NCBI GenBank assembly: GCA_027605045.1
Contig: JAQFWX010000022.1
Location: forward strand, 310,001 to 374,000
Source of the DNA: Phallus indusiatus
Taxonomy: Eukaryota > Basidiomycota > Agaricomycetes > Phallales > Phallaceae
Direction: 5' to 3'
DNA length: 64,000 nucleotides
The translations under genes and the position numbers were made by a program. The notes under the pieces were generated by a model. It was not told the DNA's origin, searched no databases, and worked only from the letters and a program-made list of their open reading frames with translations. This document shows positions 1-11,015 of this stretch, piece by piece. Numbering within the stretch: position 1 is the first letter of the stretch; each line of letters opens with the position of its first letter.

Positions 1-664
1 GAAAAAGTTATATACATATATGCATGCCGGTGATGAATTTTTCGCTGTCAAGTTTTCTCCTATCCCCATTTCCTTCACTCTCTAAGTATTTGCCTCATCT
101 ACATATGTCTATACATGTTTTTCAATACCTTTCAATTGTCCTCGTTTTAAGTCGTGATGGCAGTAAATCTAGATAATGCCAGTGCTCAGCGAGGGAAAAC
201 CCCAAGTACCTTTTCAGATTTGTATTACAATGTGGTATATCAGCTCTCCCCGATATCCTCAATAGTTTTCGAAGGAAACGTAATCACTTGAAAAAATGTC
301 CCCAATGCCGCATTTGATAGAATGGATCGACTTCTCCGTGCCTGTTATGTCCCCCTCATGTTATTTAATCACGGCTCCCTTAAGTTTACTGATAAGAAGG
401 TTGGCGTCTTGCGTTTCACCACGTACTGCTCGCTATCATAAACTGTGGGAAATTTATTTATATATACATAAGCTGTAGTTCGTTCATATTGATTAACAAC
501 GCCAAATATTCCTGAACATAAAGCTTCATCAGAAAAACATAAATAAGACTAGACAGTAGTAGTGGCTGAACCCGCCGTTAATATTTATGGTCCGATTCTC
601 ATTGCAACGCAGAGTAGATGATCTCATCGCCACGTATTATATTTAATAACAGGCACCCCTTTTG
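1..664. other. AT-rich intergenic DNA, no gene seen
   Basis: No reading frame with plausible splice sites or protein-like composition was found. The longest open stretch (296-478, +) reads as random sequence. This would be the 3' flank of the minus-strand gene that ends at 665. Confidence 0.5.
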
Positions 665-1400
665 TCAACGACCACCACTTCCGACGCGAGCACCACCAGC
701 AGCGCCAGCTCTCAGGCTTGCGTCGCTACTAGTATGACTTTGAGCATGACTGCCACCCGGGCCGTTCATTGAAAAGTTTGCGCCTTCTTCGGACGTGTGT
801 TCTAAGAAATGTAGCAACGATGGTTGATTCGGTACGTGCGGCGCGATGCTATCGATAAGCATACTATTATGGGTATTAAATGAAGAGACGTTATGATTAT
901 GATGGCGACATAGCAATTGTTATGCAGTACTTACTCGCATTCATCTTGCAGACTTTTGAGCTTTGAGGAAGCATGTTTGAGAATAGCTCTGTTTTTGGTT
1001 TGTATCTGAAAGCATTACTTTCAGACCGCAGTATAAAGTTGCCGAGTAGATCAACGTACTGCAGTCAGTTCTTCAAGCCGTTTCTGAAGATTGAGATATC
1101 TGTAAGACAAAGATTCAGGTAGAGTTCAGGAGAAAGACTCGGAGAAGGAGCTTTCATTACTTTTCTCTAGTTGATAAGCCAAAATTGTCACTGAGCACGG
1201 GAAACGACGTTGCGTTGCCACCCACAGCCTTTCCTTTCAAACTCGTACTGGTTGTCGACGTCACGGACTTGCGCTTATTTAAATTTCCACTTGTGGCATG
1301 TCCCTGTTCGAGAGCAAGAAAAAAATCGCATCATTCAAAATGATCCGGTACTTTAATACGTGGTTGCAAGTTTAAGCATACTGCTTACCTCCGCGACCAT
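665..1400 (-). CDS. small coiled-coil protein, 154 aa, unknown function
   Basis: Five exons on the minus strand: 1400-1389, 1303-1161, 1099-1060, 1005-935, 863-665. All four introns (54-85 nt) have GT..AG ends and the phases agree, giving 154 residues with no internal stop. The first exon is only four codons (Met-Val-Ala-Glu). Residues about 50-95 are rich in Leu, Lys and Glu in a heptad-like pattern (LQKRLEELTA, ILKHASSKLKSLQDE) and should form a coiled coil. The N-terminus is basic and Ser/Thr-rich, and the C-terminus is Gly/Ser/Ala-rich and disordered. I do not recognise the family; a subunit of a nuclear complex would fit such a layout, but nothing in the sequence shows it. The exon chain is well supported by phase alone. 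Confidence 0.65.
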
Positions 1401-2399
1401 TTTTACTGATCAGTGAATTGGTTTGAATTGACGAGAAATGTTTTGAAAGCCGTGCGAACAGAGTCTGAGCAAGGTGCATAAACTTGAAGTAGCAGGGGAT
1501 GTCGGCGACGGCGATATCGATGGCCTAGATGATATCACTACTACTGCAACCGTCCGTCGCGTACGCAGACACCCTGCACAACGCACAACGAGGCACGGTC
1601 AAGTACTAGCCTATTTAAGAATGCTGGTAAGCTGTGGTTATGTACGTAGTACATAATGATTATATTAATCATAGGGGTGAAGATAATATCACTCATCATC
1701 GATACCAATCGGGCAAGTATATACTTATCACCTGAATGTGACTATCATTCCGTTATTCAAATAATTGTTCACGTCCCTTGCGATGATCATGTCTTCACCC
1801 CCATTTATGTAATTTGGCGGTATGGTGACAATAGGGCGGGTCTTGTTCTGGAAATTTGACTTGAACGACGAATTCCGAGGGCTCTAGAGCACATAAACCG
1901 GTCCGGATTATTCCAATTCTTAAGTGTCGGCAATGATCAGATTGAATAATTGTCAAAACAGGGTGCCTATCATTATGATAATTGACAGGACACGCCAGAG
2001 TCGTCTTCTGTGACGCCGAAATTCAAGTTGAGAAACTGCCATGAAATCAATTTTGAAACAAATCCAGACAGAGCTCGGAGTAATTACCAATTGTTCATAA
2101 CAACCCCTGAGAGTAATTCCTTGAATAAGCAAACAATAGATATAAACCCACCTTATATCTAATGTCATCCGGCAATAGCAAATCGTTCACCTTGTTCATC
2201 TATCTTACGGTGAACACTTCTTCGTTTGGAATGTTTCGAGTTCTTCCTTGACGCGGAGATCGTGCCATCCGTATCAAATTCGTATTCGTAGAACGAAGAA
2301 GACTAGCGTGCTCCGTAAAATGAAAATATTGAACTGCCACTTATTGAAGATGAGCGAAGAAGAGGAGATACAGAAATAACTGTTTTTTTGCCGTTCCGG
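1401..2399. other. intergenic region between divergent genes; possible 5' exons
   Basis: This lies between the start of the minus-strand coiled-coil gene and the plus-strand gene at 2400. A short open start at 2162 (ATG, 16 codons, then a GTGAAC donor) and a protein-like frame at 2319-2399 running into the next gene suggest that the latter's 5' end may lie here. I could not join them with consistent phase. Confidence 0.3.
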
Positions 2400-2803
2400 A
2401 TGCGTACGTGGCCAGTTGCGGACGCGACAGCGGAAGAAAACGATCTTCTTAGGTAAGCCTGTTTCGGCTTCGGCAGTTTCTGGACAGCTCTTCGCCTCTT
2501 CACCAGGGTCCAGCATAAGCCGTCGCGACGAATGTTTCCTGATAATCCTAATATGTGTTCAAGACGGGTATATGAGAAGCCAGCGATATCAGCATGGCCT
2601 GAATCATTCGATAATGCAAAATTGAGATTACTCGAGGATGCAATCACTTGCGGGCACATTCTTCAATGGACCGGTACACTTGATTTTTTTTCCATGAACC
2701 ACCCCGGTATGTCCACAGTCTACCCTGTAGCATGGACATATATCCAGCGTGCCCAACGGGCGACATCAATCTTTTGGACACGCCAAATTGTTTAAAAGGA
2801 TGA
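2400..2803 (+). CDS. small unknown protein, 3' part; 5' end unresolved
   Basis: Exons 2400-2452, 2507-2706 and 2748-2803 join in phase. The first intron (2453-2506, 54 nt, GTAAGC..CACCAG) is convincing. The second (2707-2747, 41 nt, GTATGT..TCCAG) is short but gives a natural end (..DTPNCLKG). If that intron is retained, the frame instead ends at 2795. The frame is also open upstream to 2319, so the ATG at 2400 may be internal. The product is about 100 residues, polar, with several Cys and Pro, and no recognised domain. It ends only 30 bp before the next start codon (2834). No alternative product can be named. Confidence 0.45.
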
Positions 2804-2817
2804 TGGTTAGTGTGCGT

Positions 2818-2830
2818 CAGTAAACTTTCA
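2818..2830 (+). promoter_or_regulatory. 13-bp leader motif shared by the two tandem paralogues (copy 1)
   Basis: The sequence CAGTAAACTTTCA lies 3 bp before the ATG of the 2834 gene. The identical 13-mer occurs 26 bp before the ATG of its paralogue at 5012. It may be a retained piece of the duplicated leader; a role in transcription or translation is not shown. Confidence 0.35.
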
Positions 2831-2833
2831 GCT

Positions 2834-3683
2834 ATGGACGTGGAATCACCCGCAATGCCTTCTTACTTTGACCAAGATGTTGTATTTCATGATGAAGTTG
2901 AGCACAACGGCCCTAAACCAGGCCAATTTATTTCTCAAAACGATACTCTCGATTCGTCCTGTACATCTCCTTCAGAAGATCCTAATTCGTTCTATGGCAT
3001 AACTGGAAAGGATGTGTTAACAAAGGCCAAGGATTCCCTCTCCCGGAAAGACGACCTCAGCTGGGAAGGAATATACAATGAAATGGTAATTTTTTAACGC
3101 TTACATTTTTTAAACATCCTTATCACGTGGCATACCAGTATGAACTTTCTCAATCACAGAACCGTTCCGAAGACTTTGACGTTGAAGATGCTGCTCTTCG
3201 GAAATTCATGGAAGAGTTCGAAGCTCTGGACAATTTTCCCAATGTTGGAAAGCTGCTATCAATCGCTGAAACGTTTACTTAGATATCTCTCTAGGAATCT
3301 TTCAAGGACAGTGACGACGATTATATGAATTACTCCGAGCCAGCACAATCCAATCCCCAATCTGATACTCCCTTCGCATCAAGCAGCAAAACAACCCAAC
3401 CACACCCAGTACAGTCAATTTCTGTCAAATCAATAGAAGATGTATGTTTTTTTTTTTCCATTTTCTAGTATTTTGCTCATTCTGGTTTACCCAGGTCCAA
3501 GCTCAACTGAACAGACTATTATTGGCGGTAGGCCAAATTCCCACCCAACCCCAGTAAGTGACGTCTTTTGAAATCCATACTTCGTATCGCTTACATTATT
3601 GTAGCCTGAAACGTGCTTATTTCGAAACATGGAATAAGTATATAAGACCGGGATATTTCAATAGCAACGTATATCCCTATTGA
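2834..3683 (+). CDS. orphan tandem paralogue A, 213 aa
   Basis: Five exons: 2834-3085, 3139-3243, 3295-3441, 3495-3553, 3605-3683. The phases give one 213-residue product. The third intron has a strong poly-T tract. The second uses a weak GTTGGA donor. The protein is acidic and Ser/Pro-rich with no membrane segment. Exon 2 opens with Tyr and carries the stretch DFDVEDAALRKFMEEFEAL. Exon 4 carries QLNRLLLAVGQIPTQPH. Both blocks have clear counterparts, at the same exon positions, in the gene at 5012, which has the same number of exons and almost the same length. The two are therefore tandem duplicates that have diverged strongly. The family is not recognised. The final exon is needed for this end; if intron 4 is retained the protein stops at 3556. 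Confidence 0.6.
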
Positions 3684-4972
3684 AAAAGAAGGATAGCTTC
3701 TGCTTGGAGGCTGAGCTTGCTAGGGGTCGAAAGTAATCCGGCCTGTGTTAATAATTAAAATTTAAATATACTACCTTGCATTTATCTTCATCATATTAAG
3801 TTGTATCTCATGTTGTGAATATCATCTCAGTTTTAAGAGTCAAACGTTGAAGGCGCAGATAGCCGACGCGGTAGACAGCATCGATAAAAAAGCGCGAGTC
3901 TCACAAGCGCCTCGTATATGGGCTGCCTTGTACACGCCTGATACCTGAGTGCATAGCACCCAAGCCTTGGAAATGTGATACGGGATATTGATAGGATGAA
4001 ACTTAAATCGCCTTGTCCGGTCAACAAGACTAGTTGCACTGACCTCTTGAGCGAGTGCACATCATGCACACAACTTCAAACAAGGCTTATGGGATTCCAA
4101 TTTATTATCTTGTATACTAAATGCCACGTACAAATTGTAATAATTTTCGTTCTAATACACATTTCTGACTTTGACCTTATGCAGGCTGGATGAGATGTAT
4201 AGTATATTTTCGAGCCAGACTCGGACGTATATACATTATGACACATTATATAGGTAATTACGTCAAACTGAATCACCTCCCACCGCGCACCGAGCCTGTC
4301 GGCTCCTGCCCCTTCCGCAAGCTGGCTCCTCCTCGGGCTGAGCAGCGTCTGCCAACGAAGCTGGAAGACCTTTGAAAGCCTGAGTACTTCCACTTCCAGC
4401 CCATTGTAGCTTCCCGTGCACGTTCCTGAGGAACCTTTGGCTGATTTAAAGGACGCGCCTTTCAACGTTGAGAAGTTTAGCTCGACTTTTAAGCGGTCCG
4501 ACTTGCAATAATCCGATTTCCCTCACCGTTTGCATCTCGATAACGAATTTCACTATCGTTTGTATTCAGGTGCGCCTTCGTTTGAAAGAAGCCATGTTTC
4601 TTGAAAGCAGTTTACATCTAGTACTAATACAAGTGACCCGATGTTAGAATGATTTTCGTGCATAGTCGGGCTCTCGGGCATTTCTTTAGGTGCAGCAAAA
4701 TGCAGAAACTCTCTGAAATCACATTATTTGACCAAGTTCAGTCAAGTTCAGTCACTCTTCTACAATCCTATTACGCATATCTTTATGTCCGTGGACTTTA
4801 GGGACAAGCTTGGCCTACTACACTCGCCCGTCCACTCTGTTCCTGCTGTCCCGGGCCTTTGCAGTTGTATAGATAGGTCCGACGTGTCCAGCAGCTGATG
4901 ACTACCGGTCCTTTTATTCAAATAAACCCCCTCATTTTCTTTTAAAAGGGTGGTGCGATTGCTCGTTCAAAC
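3684..4972. other. intergenic spacer between the tandem paralogues
   Basis: There is no supported gene. Overlapping open stretches occur on both strands (for example 4076-4465, minus), but none has splice partners or a recognisable composition. The promoter of the 5012 gene should lie at its right end. Confidence 0.45.
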
Positions 4973-4985
4973 CAGTAAACTTTCA
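4973..4985 (+). promoter_or_regulatory. 13-bp leader motif shared by the two tandem paralogues (copy 2)
   Basis: This is an exact repeat of the 13-mer at 2818-2830, here 26 bp before the ATG at 5012. The bases around the two copies differ, so the match is an island of conservation. Confidence 0.35.
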
Positions 4986-5011
4986 ACCTTTACATTCCAA
5001 CATTACTCCTG

Positions 5012-5888
5012 ATGTCCTCTCAGCCCACCCACGAACAAATCATCCTTGGTGCCGACCATGTCTCCTCCACGTCGGAATATACCCACGTGGAGAACACCGA
5101 ATGGAGTAATCAGTCTTCTACCAAAGTTGCCCCATCTAGCAGTGAGCCTTCCGTGATAACTGTGGAGGACCTGTTTGCAATGGGTTATGATTTACATTGG
5201 GGGCCGGAGGACAGGGAAGAAGGCGCGATGGGTTACATCCCGACAGTAAGGCCATCCATTTTTAGTCACTGAAACGCATAACATAAACTTTTCATGCCAG
5301 TATGCTCGAAACAAAGATTGCCCAGACGCGTTTGATGTCGAGGAGGCTGGACATCGGAAATTACAGGAGGAGCTTAGGGACTATAAACAATTGTGCGAGG
5401 TGAGCGAAACAAAATCAATTATTAAACGTATTATGTACTTACGTGGGACCTAGACCTATTACGCCGATTTTTTGAATCGCAACTCACAGCCCGACCATCC
5501 ACCCGAGTCGTCGGACGATACATACCGTCCACCCAAATTCTCATCATTTGTACAACGTTATTTAGAGATAAAACACAGAGTATGCATCATTTAACTCCAA
5601 TTCCCAATTCATGCTCAGCTATTTCTGACTTTCGTTCTGGTCCAGACCCAGATATTAAACAGCATGCTGCTAGAGGCAGGGATAATACTACAACCGCCAC
5701 ATGTATGTAATGTCTGTTGACATACACACTGCATTATACTGAAATTGCTCTCGCAGGAACCCGAACCATCGATTTCTCCAAAGATAGAACCGGACCATAT
5801 ATTCCACCTCCCACTAGCATATCACCTGATGTGTAACCCGACAGAAGAGATGCAGACTGGGGATGTGGATGAAGATATAGCAGTCTGA
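5012..5888 (+). CDS. orphan tandem paralogue B, 215 aa
   Basis: Five exons: 5012-5245, 5301-5399, 5454-5579, 5646-5702, 5757-5888. All introns (51-66 nt) are GT..AG and in phase 0, giving 215 residues. Exon 2 begins with Tyr and contains AFDVEEAGHRKLQEELRDY, matching DFDVEDAALRKFMEEFEAL of the gene at 2834. Exon 4 (TQILNSMLLEAGIILQPPH) matches that gene's exon 4. Identity is low outside these two helical blocks, although exon number, order and total length are kept. The product is acidic, soluble and probably partly disordered, with a Pro-rich middle and an acidic tail (..DVDEDIAV). I do not recognise the family. The splice model is more certain than for copy A because every junction is canonical. 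Confidence 0.65.
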
Positions 5889-6757
5889 ATCAGTTTTCTG
5901 TCGACTTTAACAGGCATTGTGATGCCAACGTGGATCGGTTCGACCGTGTAATATCATAATTGAGAGCTACAAGTTCGTTTTTTCCAGTATGGCTGAGGTG
6001 AGGTGGAAAAGGTCGAACAGAGAAGGAACTCTTTATATCTAAATCTTGCAATCGATGATCGATTAATTGAACAAAAGCGAGGGGTTTATATTTAACCCGG
6101 CTTTCCCTGGCCATATGCATCGCGGCGCTATAGCCGTAATATATATATGTACATACATGACAGACGTCCTATGATGGTTTTTGTATGCTTCAGTATATCA
6201 TCTTTATTTAATTCTCAAAGTCCTATAGTTTGAACTGCTTATATGCGGTTGTATAACATTGTTCATACATATGTACTATGCTGTGTTAATTGTCGCGCTA
6301 TAGTGATTAAATTCTCAGAGAAACAACATGAAGTTACGCCGAAGTGCAAAAACTGACATATCCTTTTTCTGAAACCCAAGTGCCGTTATACACACATGCA
6401 GATTTTAGTTCCACCGTGATCGCGTTTGGCTGCATCTTCACTGGTATAGATAGTATCGGTACCGGACTGAGCAATAAAGATGGACTGAAACACGACTCGG
6501 AACCGAAACTAATAAACAGAATGCTCTCAAACTAATTCACGTGTCTACGCAAGGTAGCCAAAAACCGTGATCACTATTGTAATATAGGTAGTCTAATGAT
6601 AGGATGCTATACATATGTTGAGTACGAATTGAAACTAAAGATTAGATATACTGAGATTTAGTTAAACATGACTTGTATATGATAAAGTTTGAATACATGA
6701 TAAGCTATATTCAGAAGACCGGCGATATTTATTGGTGTAAGTAAGCATTGCATTAGA
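5889..6757. other. AT-rich intergenic DNA between convergent genes
   Basis: No gene seen. The 3' ends of the genes at 5888 (+) and 6758 (-) face each other across this stretch. Short open frames (5890-6120 minus, 6344-6535 plus) have no supporting splice structure. Confidence 0.5.
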
Positions 6758-7766
6758 CTAACTTTTTTTATTGGCCTCAGGTTTGGAGCTTCCTAGCTCA
6801 TGGGGCTCCATAACGCGTTTCCACACCTGAGGCATGACTCGTGGATTCTTTGGTATGAGATCTCTTAGATTCTCCAAGCACTGAAAGATCATCTGTCTGT
6901 TACCGCGATCAAACATTCCATAAGGTCCGCTACCCGACATGTAAGCCAATGGGTTGAATTCCAAAACTTCGGTCGGATTTTGAGGAACTTCGTTGCGCGT
7001 ACAGGCATCAGATAGATCCTGAGTAATCTTGACGACATAGAATACTGGATTTGTGCCTTTCATTATCATTGCTGGAAAGACCTACAAAGGGTACATCATA
7101 TATTAATACAAATAGTTGTCGCTTTTATCATAAGACGTTTACCATATACGGCAGTGGATCCAAGCCGTGACAACACCGAAGTTTATTATTCCATTGAAAC
7201 GCGGCAATGCAGACCCCCATGAGCTCCGCAAACGGGACCAACAGTGTATTCGGCCTTAGTCTATCTTGCACGACTAAGAAAAGGAAGTAAGACCACGCGT
7301 AATCGACGATGCAGACATCAACTTCGGTGGAAATGCGGCTGCCGTTCATTTTCATCGAGAACCCGTGCTGAACGAGAAGTTCCTGCTTTTCTTTAACGCG
7401 AAATCCCATAGCTTCCAAGATAGCGTAGATAAGAAGGTTGGCAGCACTGGGTGTGGTTTCCAACTCGAGTTCAGGGCGATGATGATCCACGAGCACGACG
7501 CGTTTGATTAGTCTGCTAATTTTGAGCACTTGCTCACCTCCAGCAACAATGTCGTCGACGTCGTCTTCATCGAGAGTTTCTTTTAGTCTTTCGCAGTACT
7601 TCCATTTGAATTGTACGGGACGCTGCGTTTGACAAAGCTCCTCGAGGCTTGTAATACGTTTTTTGGTGATTCGCAAGCGGTTTAGCTCGTTGTTGCCCCA
7701 GTCTCGAGGACTTTTCGCGAATACGGCGAGGCTTTTTGGTTTTGGTTCGAGTGCATTGACAGACAT
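6758..7766 (-). CDS. conserved fungal protein of unknown function, 315 aa
   Basis: Two exons, 7766-7143 (208 codons) and 7081-6758 (107 codons plus stop), separated by a 61-nt phase-0 intron (GTAAAC..TTGTAG). The N-terminal third is basic and charged. The C-terminal half reads like a family of Agaricomycete hypothetical proteins I recall only by pattern: a hydrophobic stretch with LLVPFAELMGVCIAAFQWN, then LPYM-VFPAMIMKGTNPVFY spanning the splice junction, then a Gly-Met-Phe-Asp and Asn-Arg motif followed by IFQCLENLRDLI. No catalytic motif can be named. The string VLVDHH resembles a DHH phosphoesterase motif, but the other DHH motifs are missing, so I do not use that name. The start at 7766 is the first ATG of the frame. 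Confidence 0.65.
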
Positions 7767-8308
7767 TGTTTGTGTGCAGAAGTGGTAGCGCCAATGTAGA
7801 CAAGCTTTTATAATTTTTTTTACGCGACCGCGTCACACCGTTCCTTTATCGCTTACTGAGCATCCGCAAGGCCTTGAGCGGAGGGTTTTGATTGTCGGTG
7901 TTTAACGCCATGGAGACCGACGATTAATCCTACCAAAGTACTGAGTAATGGTACAACATGCTTTTTCAGGAATGCACTATGATACAAGGGAAAATAAGAG
8001 TATTCGGTAATTTGGAACTAGGTATACCATGGATTTGAGATATCATATTCTCGAATTACTACCGAATGATTTAGGTTTAATATCAAACGCGTAGACTAGA
8101 ATAACGTCGATGAGTGAATCCATGTTCCTTTGTTTTTATACTCAAGCACTTACGCAAATACTAGAAGCAGCATAGGTCCATCTTATTTTGGTTCGGTTAG
8201 CAAATGGCCTCTTTGAAATTGGGTGAAGAAACAAAACTCACAAAGCACATGATAGGCCTATGGTAGCGTCAATATGCATGAAGATACCAGTCAACAAAAA
8301 AATCGCTA
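7767..8308. other. intergenic DNA, no gene seen
   Basis: Promoter side of the minus-strand gene at 7766 and 3' flank of the DUF6533 gene. No supported reading frame. Confidence 0.5.
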
Positions 8309-9343
8309 TTATTCAATGTCTTCAGCTCCCGATTCTTTTGTCAACAGTGATCGCCTCTCACAAAACAAAAACACAAACACCCATATTCCATCCCTCAAAA
8401 AAACTATGTAAAGCGGAGAGTTAGGAATACCCGATTCCCTGGCCGAGACCTCCAACCAAACGAACCGCGCCACAATACAGGCGAAGGAGATACTTTGGAA
8501 TATAAGCTCAAGAATTCCAAACCTTTGATGACTGTTAGTGTTAGTGAAATAGCCGGTTAACTGGATACTCACACAACGAAGGACAAAAATCCGGGAGCCA
8601 CTGTAACAACGCAGTGTCCGAAAGGTGGGGGGACATTCTCCAGGGGTGCAACCCGATACTCAGGTAAACCCAAAGCCATAACGGCTAACACCGAAGCTTC
8701 GACCAAAACGAACAAGGACGAGAGAAACCAAAGTAAGGATCTCGAGCGTTCGTAAAATGCGTATACTAGATAATGATTGGTGCTTAAGTCAAATGTGAGG
8801 ATAAGATAAAAAAGCGCACCTCTTTGTATAAGTAGCACGTTTGAACACGCTATAACTACTGCTCCGGCCAGAGAAACGAACCACATGATAGATTCCGAAC
8901 ACAGGGCGAAGTTTTGATAGGTTCCAAAGAAAACGAGAAGTATTATGCTTGGAGACATTAGGAAATTTTAGGTGAATCAGGAAAACCTTACCAATAAAAT
9001 ACAAGAGCGAGACACCGAACTGTAAAATATAAAATCTTGACAAGACAAAAATTGGATCTAGATTGCTTCAAAAGTGGATAACATTATGATCAAGGGAGAT
9101 CAGATACCGTGGCCAGATAAACTCTATCTACATCGATGCTTTGAACATTTGATGAGGGGCATAATAGTTGGTGAGACTTACCTCTTCATCAAAGGTCAAC
9201 AATGTATCCCAGATAATGAGAGTTGCACTGCCGACTAGGAGATTTGGTCATTTGTTTATCTATTGAAATCAGGCTTCCTAACCAATATTGCATAGGACAG
9301 GGTAGGCAGGCCCAAGTTTTGGTATAATTTGCTCTAACGACAT
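8309..9343 (-). CDS. DUF6533-family seven-helix membrane protein, 244 aa
   Basis: Seven exons: 9343-9283, 9234-9182, 9127-9108, 9057-8992, 8947-8820, 8765-8573, 8522-8309. Phases sum to 244 codons with no stop, and one exon is only 20 nt. The N-terminal block WDTLLTFDEE, followed by IEFIWPR and then KILYFTVRCLALVFYW, is the hallmark of DUF6533, a large Agaricomycete family of multi-pass proteins of unknown function. Further hydrophobic segments follow (IMWFVSLAGAVVIACSNVLL, LLWFLSSLFVLVEASVLAVM, GILELIFQSISFACIVARF), then the usual conserved LRDGIW block. It is shorter than typical members (about 300 aa), mainly in the last helix and C-tail. It probably sits in a cellular membrane. No ligand or partner can be inferred. 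The splice chain is supported by phase at every junction. Confidence 0.8.
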
Positions 9344-9550
9344 AGCAATATTGAAGGATCCTCTTTTGATACGGAAAGCCGATTTTGAACCGGTTCAACT
9401 AAGAGGACTTGATTTGGAGGAATAAGTATTCTCCAGAGTGTAGAATGTTTAAACACTGACGAATGATCCCCTTAGCTTGGCGTTCTTTGCACCTATTTAA
9501 CTAAAACTACTGGCCAGTGCAGCGAGCGGATGTCTATCATCAAGAAAAAA

Positions 9551-10110
9551 TCATCCCTCATTAAAGGAAAAACATACAATAGTCTCTGGAAAATCGACGA
9601 TATTTCCAATTAACCAGAAAACAGGCCCGGGGTGCGACAGAGATGTATACTGGTAACAACACACCGGTACCGTCGACGCTTTCGAGAGCCGTCCCAGTCC
9701 GTGAACGTCTTTGAGCTCAAAGTCAACCGGTAGGCTCCCCAAACCTCAACCAGTGTTATAGAAAAGCGTTATGAGGGCTTGAACACTCCGCCGGTCACGA
9801 TTACCGGAAAACTGTGGGGTGCATCCCCGAGGAGTAAACGTGCCTCAACAATGGCGATGCATGACCGGAACCAGGCTTGCAGAAGATCTGTCTTTCCCGC
9901 ACGATTATTAATGAAGCTGTGATTTGGAAAAGACGTATAAAGCAATGAAATCGCCTACCAATTCCAGAAACCTCTTCCAATTCCTCATCAAATTTTGAAC
10001 TCTTATAGACAATAGCAATCCAATCCAATCTAATCGCAGGTGTGGAAGCCCTACGGCTCGTTATCAATGGTTCTCATCCATTCCGTGGAGTTTCTAAACT
10101 GATCATGGGA
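9551..10110 (-). pseudogene. decayed or unresolved coding stretch
   Basis: Several protein-like segments lie on this strand but do not join in frame. Examples are STEWMRTIDNEP (about 10085-10045), RLDWIAIVYKSSKFDEELEE (about 10025-9965), KTDLLQAWFRSCIAIVEAR (about 9900-9840) and VWGAYRLTLSSKTFTDWDG (about 9735-9680). Candidate introns are GTAGGC..CACAG and GTGTTC..TTGAG, but the first leaves the reading frame one base off. This could be a pseudogene with an indel, or a real gene whose exons I cannot resolve. No family recognised. Confidence 0.25.
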
Positions 10111-10338
10111 AGTACAATAATGAGTTAAGAAAGAGACACGAGGAGACATGACTGGCGGCGAAACCTTCAAACGCGAGGCTATTACGCATGCGCATTCGAC
10201 AAACTAGTTTAAGCGCGCGTTGATCCGACGGTTAATCGTTAATGTGGTGGCGATGAAGCTAGGGCTCGTACAGTCGACTTCGGTGTCGTTCTTTCCAAAT
10301 CAGCGAATCGTTGGATTTTCCGTTTCTCTGTTGTCATC

Positions 10339-10533
10339 ATGAAGCTCATTCAACTTCTCCGTCCCGACTTACGATGTAGGAAGATTCTTCTGACTCTTTC
10401 AAGATGGTTTCCGTCAAACATTTCAGTGAGTATTCGTACGTATAACATTATTTTCTCATCTACGGTATTTCAGCCAAAGCAATATATTTACAGGATAACT
10501 CACGCTCTTATAAATAGCGCGGGGAAAGATTAG
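10339..10533 (+). CDS. possible small spliced gene, 48 aa
   Basis: An ATG at 10339 opens 29 codons, followed by a textbook 48-nt intron (10426-10473, GTGAGT..TTTCAG, phase 0) and 19 more codons to a TAG. The peptide is basic (MKLIQLLRPDLRC.., ..YRITHALINSAGKD) with no recognised motif. The good intron is the only support. It could also be the start of a transcript that continues differently. Confidence 0.3.
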   Translation: MKLIQLLRPDLRCRKILLTLSRWFPSNISVSIRTYNIIFSSTVFQPKQYIYRITHALINSAGKD

Positions 10534-10937
10534 ATGGGACTAGACATGGTGAAGACGGAGAGATCGCGCAAAACTCTTATACTTGTCGGGGTTGTGTTGA
10601 TTAGCCGCTAAAAGGGTTCGTCAACTCTTCAACGGTGCACATACCACGTCATTTGCTAATTATATATGTTAACTTCTAGCCTGTGTGAGTCAGTTATGAC
10701 TCAGAACTCTCAAAGTTTTATAGCTATTCGCGTACTGCGCATTCCTCAGACGGCACCGAGATTATGCTTGCGTGTTCTCTCGGCTTGCACAGAAGCCTTC
10801 CGTATCAAAGTTTCGCTTCATCTGTCATCCAAATATCGTTCAATATTGCCATTTCCTCAATGTACGGAGTAATCGGCCGTCCCACAAAAACATTATTACA
10901 ACAGGACTTGGTTTCCTAATACGTTCATGGAAATTCA
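10534..10937. other. intergenic DNA upstream of the aldo-keto reductase
   Basis: No gene seen. One plus-strand open stretch (10666-10872) has no splice or composition support. Confidence 0.45.
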
Positions 10938-10945
10938 TATAAATA
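10938..10945 (+). promoter_or_regulatory. TATA box of the aldo-keto reductase gene
   Basis: TATAAATA lies 71 bp before the ATG at 11016, a normal distance for a fungal core promoter with a short leader. Confidence 0.5.
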
Positions 10946-11015
10946 CTCGTGAAAGAGGCAGTAGCAGTCAGTTTCGAACAACAAACAGCTCTCTCCATTC
11001 TCTCTCAGAATCACC

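Noticed and set aside
4076..4465. 129-codon minus-strand open frame between the paralogues
   Set aside because: No splice partner and no recognisable motif; the plus strand is equally open.
6758..7766. DHH-family phosphoesterase or exopolyphosphatase
   Set aside because: Only one VDHH string is present; the other Asp and His motifs of the family are missing.
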